Part shown: piece by piece, positions 52,701-63,136 of the stretch
Layout: each line of letters begins with the position of its first letter
Numbering within the stretch: position 1 is the first letter of the stretch
Assembly (NCBI GenBank): GCA_963971575.1
Contig: OZ020613.1
Location: 45,622,239-45,686,238, forward strand
Reading direction: 5' to 3'
DNA length: 64,000 nt
Source of the DNA: Liopterus haemorrhoidalis
Lineage: Eukaryota; Arthropoda; Insecta; Coleoptera; Dytiscidae
The notes under the pieces: model-generated
Database searches by the model: none
What the model was told of the DNA's origin: nothing
What the model saw: only the letters and a program-made list of their open reading frames with translations
Position numbers and translations under genes: made by a program

Positions 52701-52893
52701 AAAACTTGTGGACAGTATGCCTACAAGGGTACGTGTGGTTATTAAAGCACGAGGAGGTATCACAAAATATTAATAATTTTGATTAAAGTTGTCATTAATA
52801 TCTGTTTGTATTATTTTATTTACCATTTTTCCTGTAATAATCCTAAAATTCAATAAATCGTAGGGTACTCCATACATTTGTCCAAGGCCTGTA

Positions 52894-53900
52894 TATACAA
52901 TTATGGATATCAATATAAATGTAAGTGATTATTTCGCTAAACTCCTCAAAAATAACAGTAACTTAGTAGACAGATACATGAAAAAGATTTTCTAAGTACA
53001 TCTTTTTAATAAAAAAGGAAGATTCAAAATTTGAAGTGGATGAGCTACCTACTATTATTATTACTCAACCAGACATTTTAAATTACTTAGTGTTAACACT
53101 TTAAAATGCTTTGAGTCGTATAAATATTACGAAGCTTTATTTATCAACTGGATCGAATAAAAACACGTCAGTGACAAAATAATACAAGTTGGATCCCTAG
53201 TCCTCGAACTTAACCTGTTTCAGAAGGGTGTATGAGAACCAAAACTTACGAGTGTTACATTCGACAACCAAGTTAAAACGTGTTGACAACTAAATTTATT
53301 TCCGATAATCGAAACTTTGTTTTCACTAAAAATTTGATCGAGAATCTAACTGTTTGAAATCTGAGTAGTTCGAGAACTGAGGGTCCACTTTATTAAAAAT
53401 ATTTTACCAATCGGATAAGAAATGCTAGCTACAAACTCGAGCATATTTCTGCTGAAGTTCATTAAAACCTACTCTTTTACTAGTTTGTAACCATTTGTCA
53501 CATCTAATTTTTGAGTGTTCGTTCACTTCAGTACACTACTTATTTGTTGAATATAAAATTTTTTGAATTCTGAAAAATTACATTTCTACTTCTTTTGATG
53601 TACAACCAACCACACATAACACAATAACATAAAAAGTTATATTCCTTAACCATAAAGTGTTAGATTTAAGATACAATTTTACGTTTATGTAAACAATGAC
53701 CACTTATTAATTGTAACTGATATATTAAATAAATACCTTAGATATAATGTAAACGTAAAAAACACAAAAATAGGTGCCAAATTCGAATCATTCTAATTTG
53801 AAAATCATCTTTTTAACACAATTATAAATTTAGGAAAATATGTTTTATTCCTCCACACCGAACAATGACGTCTTACGGACCACGTGATTAGACTGATCTA
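52894..53900. other. Repeat interior or intergenic, no gene recognised
   Basis: AT-rich. The right end (53887-53902) ends with the complement of ATAGATCAGTC seen at 50996-51006, a possible outer TIR pair around the Tc1 insertion. Confidence 0.45.
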
Positions 53901-53902
53901 TT

Positions 53903-54715
53903 ATTTCGTTACTTTGTAACATTAACAGAGTTACACTGATTAAATTTATTTTATTTCGTTTAAAATTACTTTATATTTGAGATAGGGAAATAAATTTAAG
54001 ATCCCAACGCTACGGTGGTCAATTTTTAACTTGGCTAGAGGATATTCAAAATTGGATTGTGTTGTGTTTACACAGCTGTCAAGCTAAAATTGTAGGAATA
54101 AATACTTTTTACAATATTTTATGAATCTGTTTTGCCGTTTTATCAACAAATAGGTATCCAGAAATGTTTAAATAGCATATCTAATTCCAAAAAAATATCC
54201 TAGCTATCTAACTATCTAGCCTAGTTAAAAATTGACCACCGTAGCGCTGGGATCTTAAATTTATTTCCCTATAAACCATCGCATTTAAAATTTTCCATTT
54301 ATAAGCCCCCCCCCCCCATTTCGCCAACACTAACAAATGACGTACATTATTTTACTATAGTTTGCAAGGTCCTTAATACTCAAGTACAAAATCGTGTTTG
54401 TCTATTGTATTTTCCGAGTTATGGGCGTATCGCAAAAGAAAATATCGAGGTAAAAAAAGAACCCGGTTTATTAACATAGAGTAAGTATATAGGCATTATA
54501 CTGGTAAAAAAAATTAAAACCCCCACCCCTTCATCTTGTTCTACCGACAATTTGAGAACCCTATATAAGTGACGGTAAAAGATTTTCTTGATCATAACGA
54601 CGAAATCGTAAAAAGTTGGACTAAATAGAACTCCCTCCATTGTATTATACCAACTGTGATCATTACTACAATTGTAAGAATGTGGTTATTTCAACATTGT
54701 TTTAAAATTATTTGT
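53903..54715. repeat. Dispersed repeat family R1, copy 2
   Basis: It matches 16505-16665 and 17935-18330. It is interrupted by a MITE (53985-54269) and has a 13-C run at 54307-54319. Confidence 0.65.
53985..54269. mobile_element. MITE with ~54-bp near-perfect TIRs, 285 bp
   Basis: The ends start GGGAAATAAATTTAAGATCC in inverted orientation, with two differences over about 54 bp. TA flanks both sides (53983-53984, 54270-54271). R1 copy 1 lacks the insert at the matching point (near 16598-16606). Confidence 0.85.
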
Positions 54716-54739
54716 AATATATTGTTTATGAAAACATTT

Positions 54740-55003
54740 GCATAAAAGTCATGTTCGTAATCTTTAAATAAAAATTTCTTTATTAAAACAAAAAATAATA
54801 CAAAAATATATAAAACAAAAGTCCGGAATATTTATCACAAAGTTCCTAGGTTCCTAGGACTAAACATATCCAGTTCGAGGTATGGTTGTATTGTTTCTCT
54901 CCAGAATGTAATCATTTGTGTCTAGTGACAACTGATGAATGTGCAAATGCTTAATTGGACTGATAACATCTCTGAATGGTCTTTTGCCAGAATGTATTCG
55001 TTT
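54740..55003 (-). pseudogene. Former 3' end of gene D's finger array
   Basis: Minus strand: two decayed fingers and a C-terminus resembling gene C's GEKQYN ending, then a 3'UTR with AATAAA near 54780. It is cut at 55003 by a LINE and resumes at 56433. Closely similar to 28690-28960. Confidence 0.7.
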
Positions 55004-56432
55004 ATAATAATAATAATAATAATAATAAATTATTCATTGGTAATTACAACATACAAATTGTAACACCAAGTCAAAACAAAACAAAAGTACAATGATGTGG
55101 ATAAAATACAGTGATCAAATAAACATCAAAATATACAGTGATACCTAAACATTACATATATCTCTTATTGTCTCCAGGAACTCTTATATTAAACAAAATT
55201 GACATAGCCTCATTAACGGTATAGGGTGGTACAGCCAATAAATGATTTTTAATTAATCCCTTGAAACGAAGAGTGGGTAGACCACGTACTTCTTCCTTCG
55301 GGGAATTAAACATTTTAAGACCCATATAAATATGGTTAGATTGAGTTCGAAGTAAACGGCACTTAGGGAGAACTAAATTGTTCCTGTGTCGGGTTAAATG
55401 AGCGTGAAGTTCTTGGTGAGAGTAGAATCTCCTTATGTTTGATTTTATATAGAGTAGACATTCTAGCGTGATTCTAGCGTGATTCTTACCTTACCACTTC
55501 TGGTAAGGTAAGAATCATTAATTTAAAAATTGTACAGTAAAGTTGTAAAGTGTACAGTGATCCCTGTATTTAGCTGAAGCTAAAATTCGAATGGCTTTTT
55601 TGAAGTCTAAAAATAGGTAAAGCATCGGGAGAGCCGCCCCAGAATATTATAGCAAATTGAAGGAATGAAAAAACGCAAAATATGTAATTCTTAAGACGTT
55701 ATAACTGACAGAATTTGCTAACTGCCTTAATAAAAACAAGGTAGAATTAAATTTTTTTATAGTGAATTAAATTTGAAACTTACAGTTTAAATGTGGATCT
55801 AAAAAAGGGCAGTCGTTCGAGTCTGGTACCAAATATAATTGTTTGAGTTTTGTCCTTATTTAAACATAATTGGTTAACGTTAAACCATACTTCCGCTTCA
55901 GTAAGTGCAGTTGAAATTTCTGTGTAGGTTGTTGATATCGGCATTGCGGCAAATCAGAGTAGTATCGTCCGCGAAAAGTACACAGTGATATATTACTTGG
56001 CAGATCGTTATTATAAATAAGAAAAAGTAACGGTCCTAAGATGCTTCCCTGTGGAACACCGTATTTCAGGACTTTGAGATCAGATGCTGCGTTATTGTAG
56101 TACACACACTAACTACGGTTGTAAAGATAGGAGGTAATGAGATCCCTTGCGATTCCTCTGATTCCGCATGAGTCTAATTTGCCTGCGATGATAAAGTGAT
56201 CAACACAGTAAGAAGCTTTGCTTTAACGCACATCAAGGCCGATGCGCATTGACCATGTTCGAAGGTTTCGTAGATTGTTGTCAGGACTTCTTCGATAGCT
56301 AGATTTATGGAAGATTTCGGACGGAAACCAAACTGCTTATTCGTAAGCACATCATTTTTGTTGAGAAACGAGATTAGTCTACACTTAATACAAATTTCAA
56401 TAATTTTAGAAAAAACAGGCACAAGAGAAATA
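55004..56432 (-). mobile_element. LINE fragment with (ATT)n tail inserted in the gene D array
   Basis: Minus strand: 5'-truncated at SLVPVFSKIIE, then [29 protein letters not shown], a damaged catalytic region, NKDKTQTI, and a C-terminus (55160-55440) reading FYSHQELHAHLTRHRN and GLKMFNSPKEEVRGLP. The 3' tail is ATT repeats at 55004-55028. Several frameshifts. The flanking finger sequence is continuous when the LINE is removed. Confidence 0.8.
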
Positions 56433-56724
56433 TTTGTATTAAGTGAGAAGTGATGCATCTGGAAATGCTTTCTTGTTGTCAACACAAATGGCTTCTTGCC
56501 CGGATGTATTCGTCTGTGATTTATTGAGATTATGAAGTGTGAAAATACTTATTGCACTGACAAGATAAGAATGGTTTCTCGTGAGAATGCATTCGTTTGT
56601 AAATAGTGAGCGTGCAAATGCCTTATTACACTGACTGTTCACAATTAAATGGTATCACCCCAGAATGTATTCGTTTGTGTCTAACGAAATCCGATGAGCA
56701 TGAAAATGCTTTATTTCACAGTTG
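56433..56724 (-). pseudogene. Decayed fingers between the gene D stop and the LINE
   Basis: Finger remnants with lost Cys/His and frameshifts (RHKRIHSGVIPFNCEQ, then KPFLSCQCNKYF). They share small deletions with 29150-29300 near gene B. Confidence 0.75.
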
Positions 56725-57488
56725 TCATTGGAATGATGCCTCCCTAGAATGTATTCCTTTATGTCTAGTGAGATCTGTTGACTGTAAAAATGCTTTATTA
56801 CACTGATCACATTTAAATGGCTTCACACCAGTATGTATTAGTTTGTGTCTACTGAGAAGTGATGCTCCTGAATATGCTTTATTACACTGATCACATTTAA
56901 ATGGCATCTCTCCAGAATGTGTTGTTTTGTGTCTACTGAGGTCTGTAGACTGTGGATATGCTTTATCACACTGATCACATTTGAATGGTTTCTCCCCAGT
57001 ATGAACTCGTATGTGTCTATTGAGATTTCCCTTTTCATTAAATGTTTTATTACAGTGTTCACATTTGAATTGTTTCTCTCCAGAATGTATTGTTTGGTGC
57101 CGAATGAAAGATCTTTTGTGAGCAAATGATTTGTTACACTGACCACATTTGAATGGCTTCTCTCCAGAATGTATTTGTTTGTGTTTCAATAAATTTCCCA
57201 TTCGGGAAAATGTTTTGTTACACTGGTCACAGGCGAACAGCTTCTCACCAGAATGTATTTGTTTGTGTTTCAATAAATTTCCCATTCGGGAAAATGTTTT
57301 GTTACACTGGTCACAGGCGAACAGCTTCTCACCAGAATGTACTTGTTCATGTTTAAGAAGGGAACAAGCTTGTTCAAATATCTTCTTCGATGTATTGCAT
57401 TTGTTTGATGCTAGTTTGGTTTCTTTAAACTTGTTAGTAACCACTGACGCATAACTTTCATTTGGATTAATGGAAGATGTTTCACTAT
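56725..57488 (-). CDS. Gene D exon 4: seven intact C2H2 fingers
   Basis: It starts after TTTTTCAG| with DSETSSINPNES and a NKFKETK linker. The first finger has CNTSKK instead of CxxC. Fingers 2 and 3 are identical. Fingers 4-8 are regular, with HSGEKP or HTGEKP linkers. It ends HSREASFQ and TGA (56725-56727), in what used to be a linker, so the stop looks like a premature truncation of a longer array. Confidence 0.85.
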
Positions 57489-60400
57489 CTGAAAAACAAA
57501 ACAGCACTGATAATTGAGATTAAAATAATTTAAATCAAGGATTTCTTATCTGTATAAATAAAAATGAAATGCTGTTCGTTGGTAAGCGCATCACTTGAGA
57601 ACGGCTGGACCGATTTGGCCATTTTTTTTTTTTTAATGTTCGTAATAGTTCGAATAAGGTTTTCAGGGAAAGAAACATTGGAAAAGTTGCCCGGAAAATT
57701 GGAATATTCTGGAAAAACTGAAAGTGCTTTTTTCTATAAGATTTTTGCTACTACGTGCGCAAAGTTTAGTCGTTTTATCTCAAACAAATTTACAGATTTA
57801 CCTATGAAATATGGTGAGTTTTGAAGTGACAAACGGTTAGGTTTAGTTAGGTTAGACAAAACGTTTTTTTCTCATTTTTACTTTGTTTACACATTTCCAA
57901 TAGCTTTTCAGAAATTCACAAAACGATCGCAAACAAATTTATTGAAATTTGGAATGGACAACGCCTGTCGGGTCAGCTAGTATCATAATATTTTTTAGTG
58001 TTTCGTATGTATATTTGAATTTTGAATTAATTGGATAAATACTATCGATATTAATATAAACAATACTACATGGTGGAATCAAGTACATCAGTGATTATCA
58101 ACTAGATAAATACTATCTACTACAATGGCAAATTTTCATTTTCTTTTTTTGAAAATAAGTAATTGCAAAATAGTTTATTAAAACAGGTGTATAATATATG
58201 ATAACAATATTTATTTTTAAATTATAAAGTACTGGCTGCCTTCAAGACTGTTATGAATTACTTTCTGATCTGCATAACTTTTATATATTTATATATTTTC
58301 AAATTATCAAGCTATTCTTAATTTAGAAAAATGTAATTTCATTTATTTTTCTAGGAAACACAATTTAAAAATAGTCGATAAACCACGGCATTATTCCTCA
58401 ACGTTGCTCAAGCGTTCGACAACGTATGGATAGAAGGCTTAAAATTTAAATTACTGTCTTTAAAATTACCATCATACCTGTCATCAATTCTTTTCTCATT
58501 CCTGGAAGATAGAACGTTTGCAATAAGAATCAATAATGAAATATCTTCAAGCAAAAAAATTAAAGCAGGCGTTCCTCAAGGAAGTACCCTAGGGCCAATA
58601 CTCTTTAATATTTATGTCAGAGATATAACGTCAACAGAAGCGTCAATTGCCATGTTTGCCGATGATATCACCATCCGGACACAAGATCTAGACCTGGCAA
58701 GTGCTATTGACCATCTACAAGCCGCCGCCAGTACCATCTGTCGCTTAAAAATAATTAAAGAACGTATCACTATCAACAATAACATAATAGCCTGGAATCC
58801 AACCCACTAAACAATTAAATATCTAGGAGTTCATTTGGACACACGACTGACATGGAGTGCACACATCAACAATAAAGTAAAACTAGCCTAAGCAAGACTG
58901 CAACAATTATATTCGATATTAAATAGAAAATCAAAATTAAAACTAAAATGTGCCATGTTACTATATAAATCCCTTCTAAGGCCACTATGCTTGCAATGTA
59001 TGGGAAAACATTTCAGACACAACCTCAACAAAATTCAAGTTTTCCAAAATAAGGTCATAAGAATTGCAGTTAATGCCCCTTGGTTGATCAGAAACGACCA
59101 ACTTCATTGTGAGTTATCAGTGCCAGCCATTAAAGACTTCATTAAAAAAACTTTCCACGAGCTGCCATTGTTGACAATCATTGACGTACAAATGTTCCAT
59201 ATGAAATATGTCGTTAGTCTAAGGTACATCAGAAACGCCCGACATATTTACGCCATAGAGACATTACGAGGGTGGATTAATAAGTACCCGTGTTTGAAGA
59301 CGGGTGGCGTTGCTGAAGGAAGTTGGCATTACCATTGTGTTCTGCCATCTGTCAAACGACACCATACTAAATTTCAGACTGATTCGTAGATTAGTTTTTA
59401 TTTGGCAGCTAGCTGTATCACACTTGTTCAAAGTGTATTTACCTAAAAGAAGATTACGTTGAAATATAAAAATTAAAAAAAAAAAAATGTTAAAAACTTG
59501 CGTCTTCCTTCCTAACACGGGTATTTATTGATCCACCCTCGTATGTACCACAACTTGTAAAAATGTAACTTTACAGCAATGTAAAAGTGAACAACTGTGT
59601 TTAAAATAATAACGTAACCGTGACGCACGGTTTTCGAAGCTGGCCACTATATCGGCTGTAAATGCAATTACTGAAGTTCAATTAGATTTATCAGCGAGCG
59701 AAATTTTCAGTAAATGGAAACAGAATAAAAGTGTTGGAAGGTTACAACTAAAATAATAATATTAAATTTTTGTTTCTGACCTGTATCATGTCCAGCTGCT
59801 CCCTCCTCATATTCACAGTCATCTCCATATTCAGACTTGATATTAATTTCCTCAGTGATGATAATATTAGTGTTGTAATTGTAGTGGGACACGTCGTCAG
59901 CAGATGTTAAGCAGTATGTCTTCCGAGTATCACAACTCTCTGAAACATAAATACTCATAGTTACTATTATTCTGTTAATGTTTTCAAAACAAATAATGTT
60001 TTCAGTCCATTCGCGACAGAGAAATTTTCAAATTTAATTTATTCTAGAAACATTTATCGGATTAACCTTTATATGCACAATGAATGGTTACAGTTACAGT
60101 TAAATGCAATAGTTAATTTCAAATTAAATAGTTACCAAACTGCCTTCGGCAACTATCTCAATGAATGTAATTTCATTTTTAGCGATCATACTGTAGATAT
60201 AAAATATTTGATAAGAAGTTTAAACCTAAATCTTGGAGCAGTTTAAAGAAATGTCTAAACATCGTGAGATGCCCCGTCATTAATGAATAACACGATTTAG
60301 TGTACTCCTCTCTTTATACATTCACGCTTTCAGGGTAATCAGTTACTTCTGTTAACAACATATCTAATAATTATTTCTGAAGTTCTTACTGGTTTTTGGT

Positions 60401-62159
60401 AATAACCATAATGCAAAATGTGTTGCCTTAATACGGAATTTAGTGTTTGTACAGTTTCCAAGTTGTTTGCGTCTTCCTGAAGATCATTTTTCGTATCTAA
60501 TAATAGTAAATAATTTTTATCAATAAAAGAAATTGATTCTTAATTCTGTCCTCAGAGGGTTAAGTCATACATTCTAAGTTATACATTACCTGTCTTCATT
60601 TATTCATTATGAATCAGTTGGTAACGACACTGTAAGGCGAAACTATAGTCATGAATATTGAACAATAATGTGATATTTTGCCAAGTAATTCTTGTTTTAT
60701 AAATGTGTTAACATGGCGTATTATTTTGTACTTAAGGAATGTTGTGACTATAGACAGCGGCGCGGATAATGATTAGCAAGAGAATAGAATTAGTAAGCAA
60801 GATGCGTCTTCACCCAACGTAGCCGTATATCAAATTCTGCAATCTAAAGTACCCCCACGACAACTATCAGTTTCAAGGAATGCGTAACGCCAGTAGTTCT
60901 GTATGGTTAGTTACAGAAGCTATAAAAAAAAAACGTGTGACTAAATAATCCGCCGCATACATTAGCCACGTAGACTAACTAACGCAAAATTGGGGAGAAG
61001 AATTGGCCAAACACAAATTTCAAATAAAGTATGGTTGGTTAGGGTTCACTCTTCGAAAAGCTCCTAGCGAAGTGTGTCGGTATACACTAGTAAAGAAGGC
61101 GACCTAAGAACACCTGGCGTCGCTCAACACTGTCAGAGATAAATACATGGGGCTCTAAAAATTTCTAAAAGAGCAAACAAAAGGTTCTACAATAACTGAT
61201 TTGAACACAATGGCAGATAGACTAGTTAGATGGAAACATTTTATTGACAACCTACGCTTTTTTAGATACTAAGCTTCATGATGATGGAGTATATCAAAGT
61301 AAAGAACAAAACAATTTCCATTTCCCGATTATTAAAAACACACGTGAACATTCAAAATGGCAACTTTCAGTGTTCAGCAACAGGTCAAAATAGTGCATTT
61401 TTTATGTGAGTGAACTATCGATTATTTTGACGTTAAGAAAATACTCTCGACATTTTGATGTCACATACTCTACGGTTTAAGAATCAGGAATCAGTGTCCA
61501 ATCTTCTTGGAAGGGCAGTTCGTTATACTGTCCAAACTAAAACAAAGTGGGGCGCTTTTTCTCTAATACAAGGTCACACAGGAACCATAACCTGTGTTCT
61601 ATAGAGAACCATAATTGAAATTATGTGTCACCGACGAATCGAAATTAATATTAATAATATATGATTTCAATAAGATGGAGGCATTCAACCAGAGCGGCCA
61701 CGAAGCTTTATCGTGAACTTGGTGATTAATTTCAAAAAAAGCATTTTATTTAGATGGTCCCCATCTTCATTTTATGGGTCAACTTGAAGGGGCGGTTATA
61801 TGTGTACAAGCCGAACACAGTACAGCATCTAAAGGACAACATTAGGGCCGAAACAGTGCGTTTAGTATTGAAAAATGCTAGAGAAAGAACCCAAATTTGC
61901 CAGCTTCATAACATACATCTTTTACGTCTTTATATATCCCACGGAACAATCTGTTTAATTAATTTATTTTGTTATGCTACTGTAATAATCCTGTTAGTTT
62001 CAGGTAAAATTTAGTTCTACTGACCAGTCTTTACGACATGTGCACTCTCCAGCTCATGTTCTCCACATTCTCTGGTGTCCAAAGGTTCAGACTTGATGTA
62101 AATATTCTCAGTGTTGGTATTATTATGGTATACGTAGTCTGCAAATTCATCTTTGATTC
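56725..62159 (-). CDS. C2H2 zinc-finger protein gene D (exon 1 not seen in window)
   Basis: Minus-strand exons: 62159-62025, 59939-59781 and 57488-56725, all phase 1, at least 352 residues. A start exon like those of A-C is not found between 62160 and 64000; it may lie beyond the window or be lost. SUMO-consensus motifs: IKDE and IKSEP (long exon 2), IKSE (exon 3). The finger exon has seven intact fingers plus a degenerate first one (second Cys lost), and stops early compared with its relic downstream. Two fingers are an exact 84-bp duplication. Closest paralogue is gene A. Whether the truncated array is still functional is open. Confidence 0.68.
57164..57338. repeat. Perfect 84-bp tandem duplication (one finger)
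   Basis: GTATTTGTTTGTGTTTCAAT starts at 57171 and again at 57255. The two units are identical over the whole 84-bp period, including silent sites. Confidence 0.93.
57546..57981 (+). mobile_element. Helitron-like (Helentron/HINE-type) non-autonomous element
   Basis: It begins TTATCTGTATAAATAAAAAT with the GAGAACGGCTGGACCGATTT segment, and ends GCCTGTCGGGTCAGCTAGT, both typical of short Helitron-like elements in arthropods. No TIRs and no TSD, as expected. It lies in gene D intron 3. Confidence 0.6.
57982..58380. other. Gene D intron 3, nothing recognised
   Basis: AT-rich, no motif. Confidence 0.6.
58381..59262 (+). mobile_element. LINE RT fragment (Jockey-like) in gene D intron 3
   Basis: Starts within RT motif A (NVAQAFDNVW), then SFLEDRTFAIRIN, AGVPQGSTLGPILF, catalytic box MFADDITIRT, after a stop KYLGVHLDTRLTWSAHI, then SLLRPLC and RNDQLHCELSVPAIKDFI. 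Most of the frame stays open, with isolated stops. The endonuclease and the first RT motifs are missing. A mariner MITE sits at its 3' side. Confidence 0.82.
59267..59541. mobile_element. Mariner MITE, 275 bp
   Basis: TIRs CGAGGGTGGATTAATAAGTA and the complement CGAGGGTGGATCAATAAATA, continuing CCCGTGTT, with TA flanks (59265-59266, 59542-59543). This is a mariner-type terminus; no transposase. Confidence 0.87.
59781..59939 (-). CDS. Gene D exon 3
   Basis: 159 nt, 53 codons, phase 1-1, between ATGTTTCAG| and ACAG|GTCAG. ESCDTRKTYC, HYNYNTNIIITEE and the IKSE motif with YGDDCEYEE. Confidence 0.82.
59940..61360 (-). other. Gene D intron 2, nothing recognised
   Basis: No zinc-finger exon or known transposon was seen in this part. 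Confidence 0.55.
61365..61965 (+). pseudogene. Mariner/DUF4817-type transposase relic
   Basis: Across frames: MATFSVQQQVKIVHFL (HTH start), LCVTDES (first catalytic region), then YLDGPHLHFMG, YVYKPNTVQHLKDNIRAE and ARERTQICQLHN, the order found in the C-terminus of arthropod mariner-like transposases with an N-terminal DUF4817-like helix-turn-helix. Large internal deletions and many stops. Confidence 0.55.
62025..62159 (-). CDS. Gene D exon 2 (long form)
   Basis: 135 nt, 45 codons, phase 1-1, between TTATTACAG| and CTG|GTCAGT. GIKDEFADY, then IYIKSEPLDT and an acidic end, ELESAHVVKT. Homologous to gene A exon 2. Confidence 0.8.
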
Positions 62160-62227
62160 CTGTAATAAATACATGATTGTGAAATATAATCGATTTAAAT
62201 GCTTGCAATACCTAAATCTATTCTATC

Positions 62228-62230
<3 letters not shown>

Positions 62231-62258
<28 letters not shown>
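62231..62258. repeat. (TA)n microsatellite
   Basis: It lies next to the 3' end of the PLE. Confidence 0.95.
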
Positions 62259-62342
62259 GATTGAATGATCTTGACGAGTCAGGATAATAATTGTGTTTCT
62301 TCTTTAATCGTCAATTAGGTAGGAAAATTAATAAATTAGTTT

Positions 62343-62399
62343 AATTCATAGGGACGTTTCGCATATATATTAGTTTTATGCATCTTCAGCCTATAAATT
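62343..62399 (-). ncRNA. Hammerhead ribozyme (complete core with full stem I)
   Basis: Minus strand: stem I 62399-62390 pairs with 62352-62343 (10 bp, one G-U); core CTGAAGA (62389-62383); one unpaired T (62382); stem II GCATA/TATGC (62381-62377 with 62365-62361) with an 11-nt loop; GAA (62360-62358); helix III ACGT (62357-62354); C17 at 62353. Predicted self-cleavage is between 62353 and 62352. The 4-nt palindromic helix III has no loop, so cleavage may need a dimer, as described for PLE hammerheads. Confidence 0.78.
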
Positions 62400-63136
62400 A
62401 CAAGTTATCTTAGAGAACAATAATTAAATCTAAAATACAAATAATGTAAATGGTCTTAATAATATCAAATATGGGTTTGTAAAGAGCAAGACCCAGAGGA
62501 ACTGCAGACCATGGGTCCCAGCGGTGACTAAAGTGAAAAAATATATTGTAATAAATAAGAAATCAGAAAACACTAACCTGTGATATGCAGTTAATCATCA
62601 GTGGCTGATGTAATGTACGTACATTATAAAATACGGTGGTGTGTAATAAAAACTTAGTATAAAAATAAAATAAAATTAAAAAATATAAAAAATCACTAAT
62701 GTTTGTCAAACTCATAAAAAAACGTAAATAACTGTTTACGTGTCAGTAGTTTAAAATCAAGTGTCGAGAAAAAATTGCATAATGGTAAAAGATAAGAGAT
62801 TGGGTGAATCATGTTTGTTCAAACTTGTGGCCGTAACATATGTGAAATATTGTAAGTTCAATGACCGACCTTGTCAGATAGTAAATTGCAAATTGAACAT
62901 GTTAAAAATGAAGGAAATTAGTTAAATTAAAATGCAAATAGTTATGCGTAAAAAAATATATAAATAAATAAATAAATAAATAAATAAAATAATAATAATA
63001 AGAGAGTGGTGTTGTTATGTATATAAAAATTTAATATTGAGAAGAATATAGTTAGAGTATAAAAAAGGTACATGTGAGGTGAGAAGGTACATAAATAAGA
63101 AGAAGTAGAACACAGTAAAGAATACTGGACTGGTAA

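Larger units (their letters stand above)
51335..52891 (+). mobile_element. Tc1-type transposon, full length but inactivated (1557 bp)
   Basis: Both ends carry CTTGGACAAATG(C/T)ATGGAG, with an outer CAGC or CAGGC, and are flanked by TA (51333-51334, 52892-52893). The transposase gene is recognisable over 51661-52700 but has stops and a missing catalytic region. It is inserted in R2 copy 2. Confidence 0.87.
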
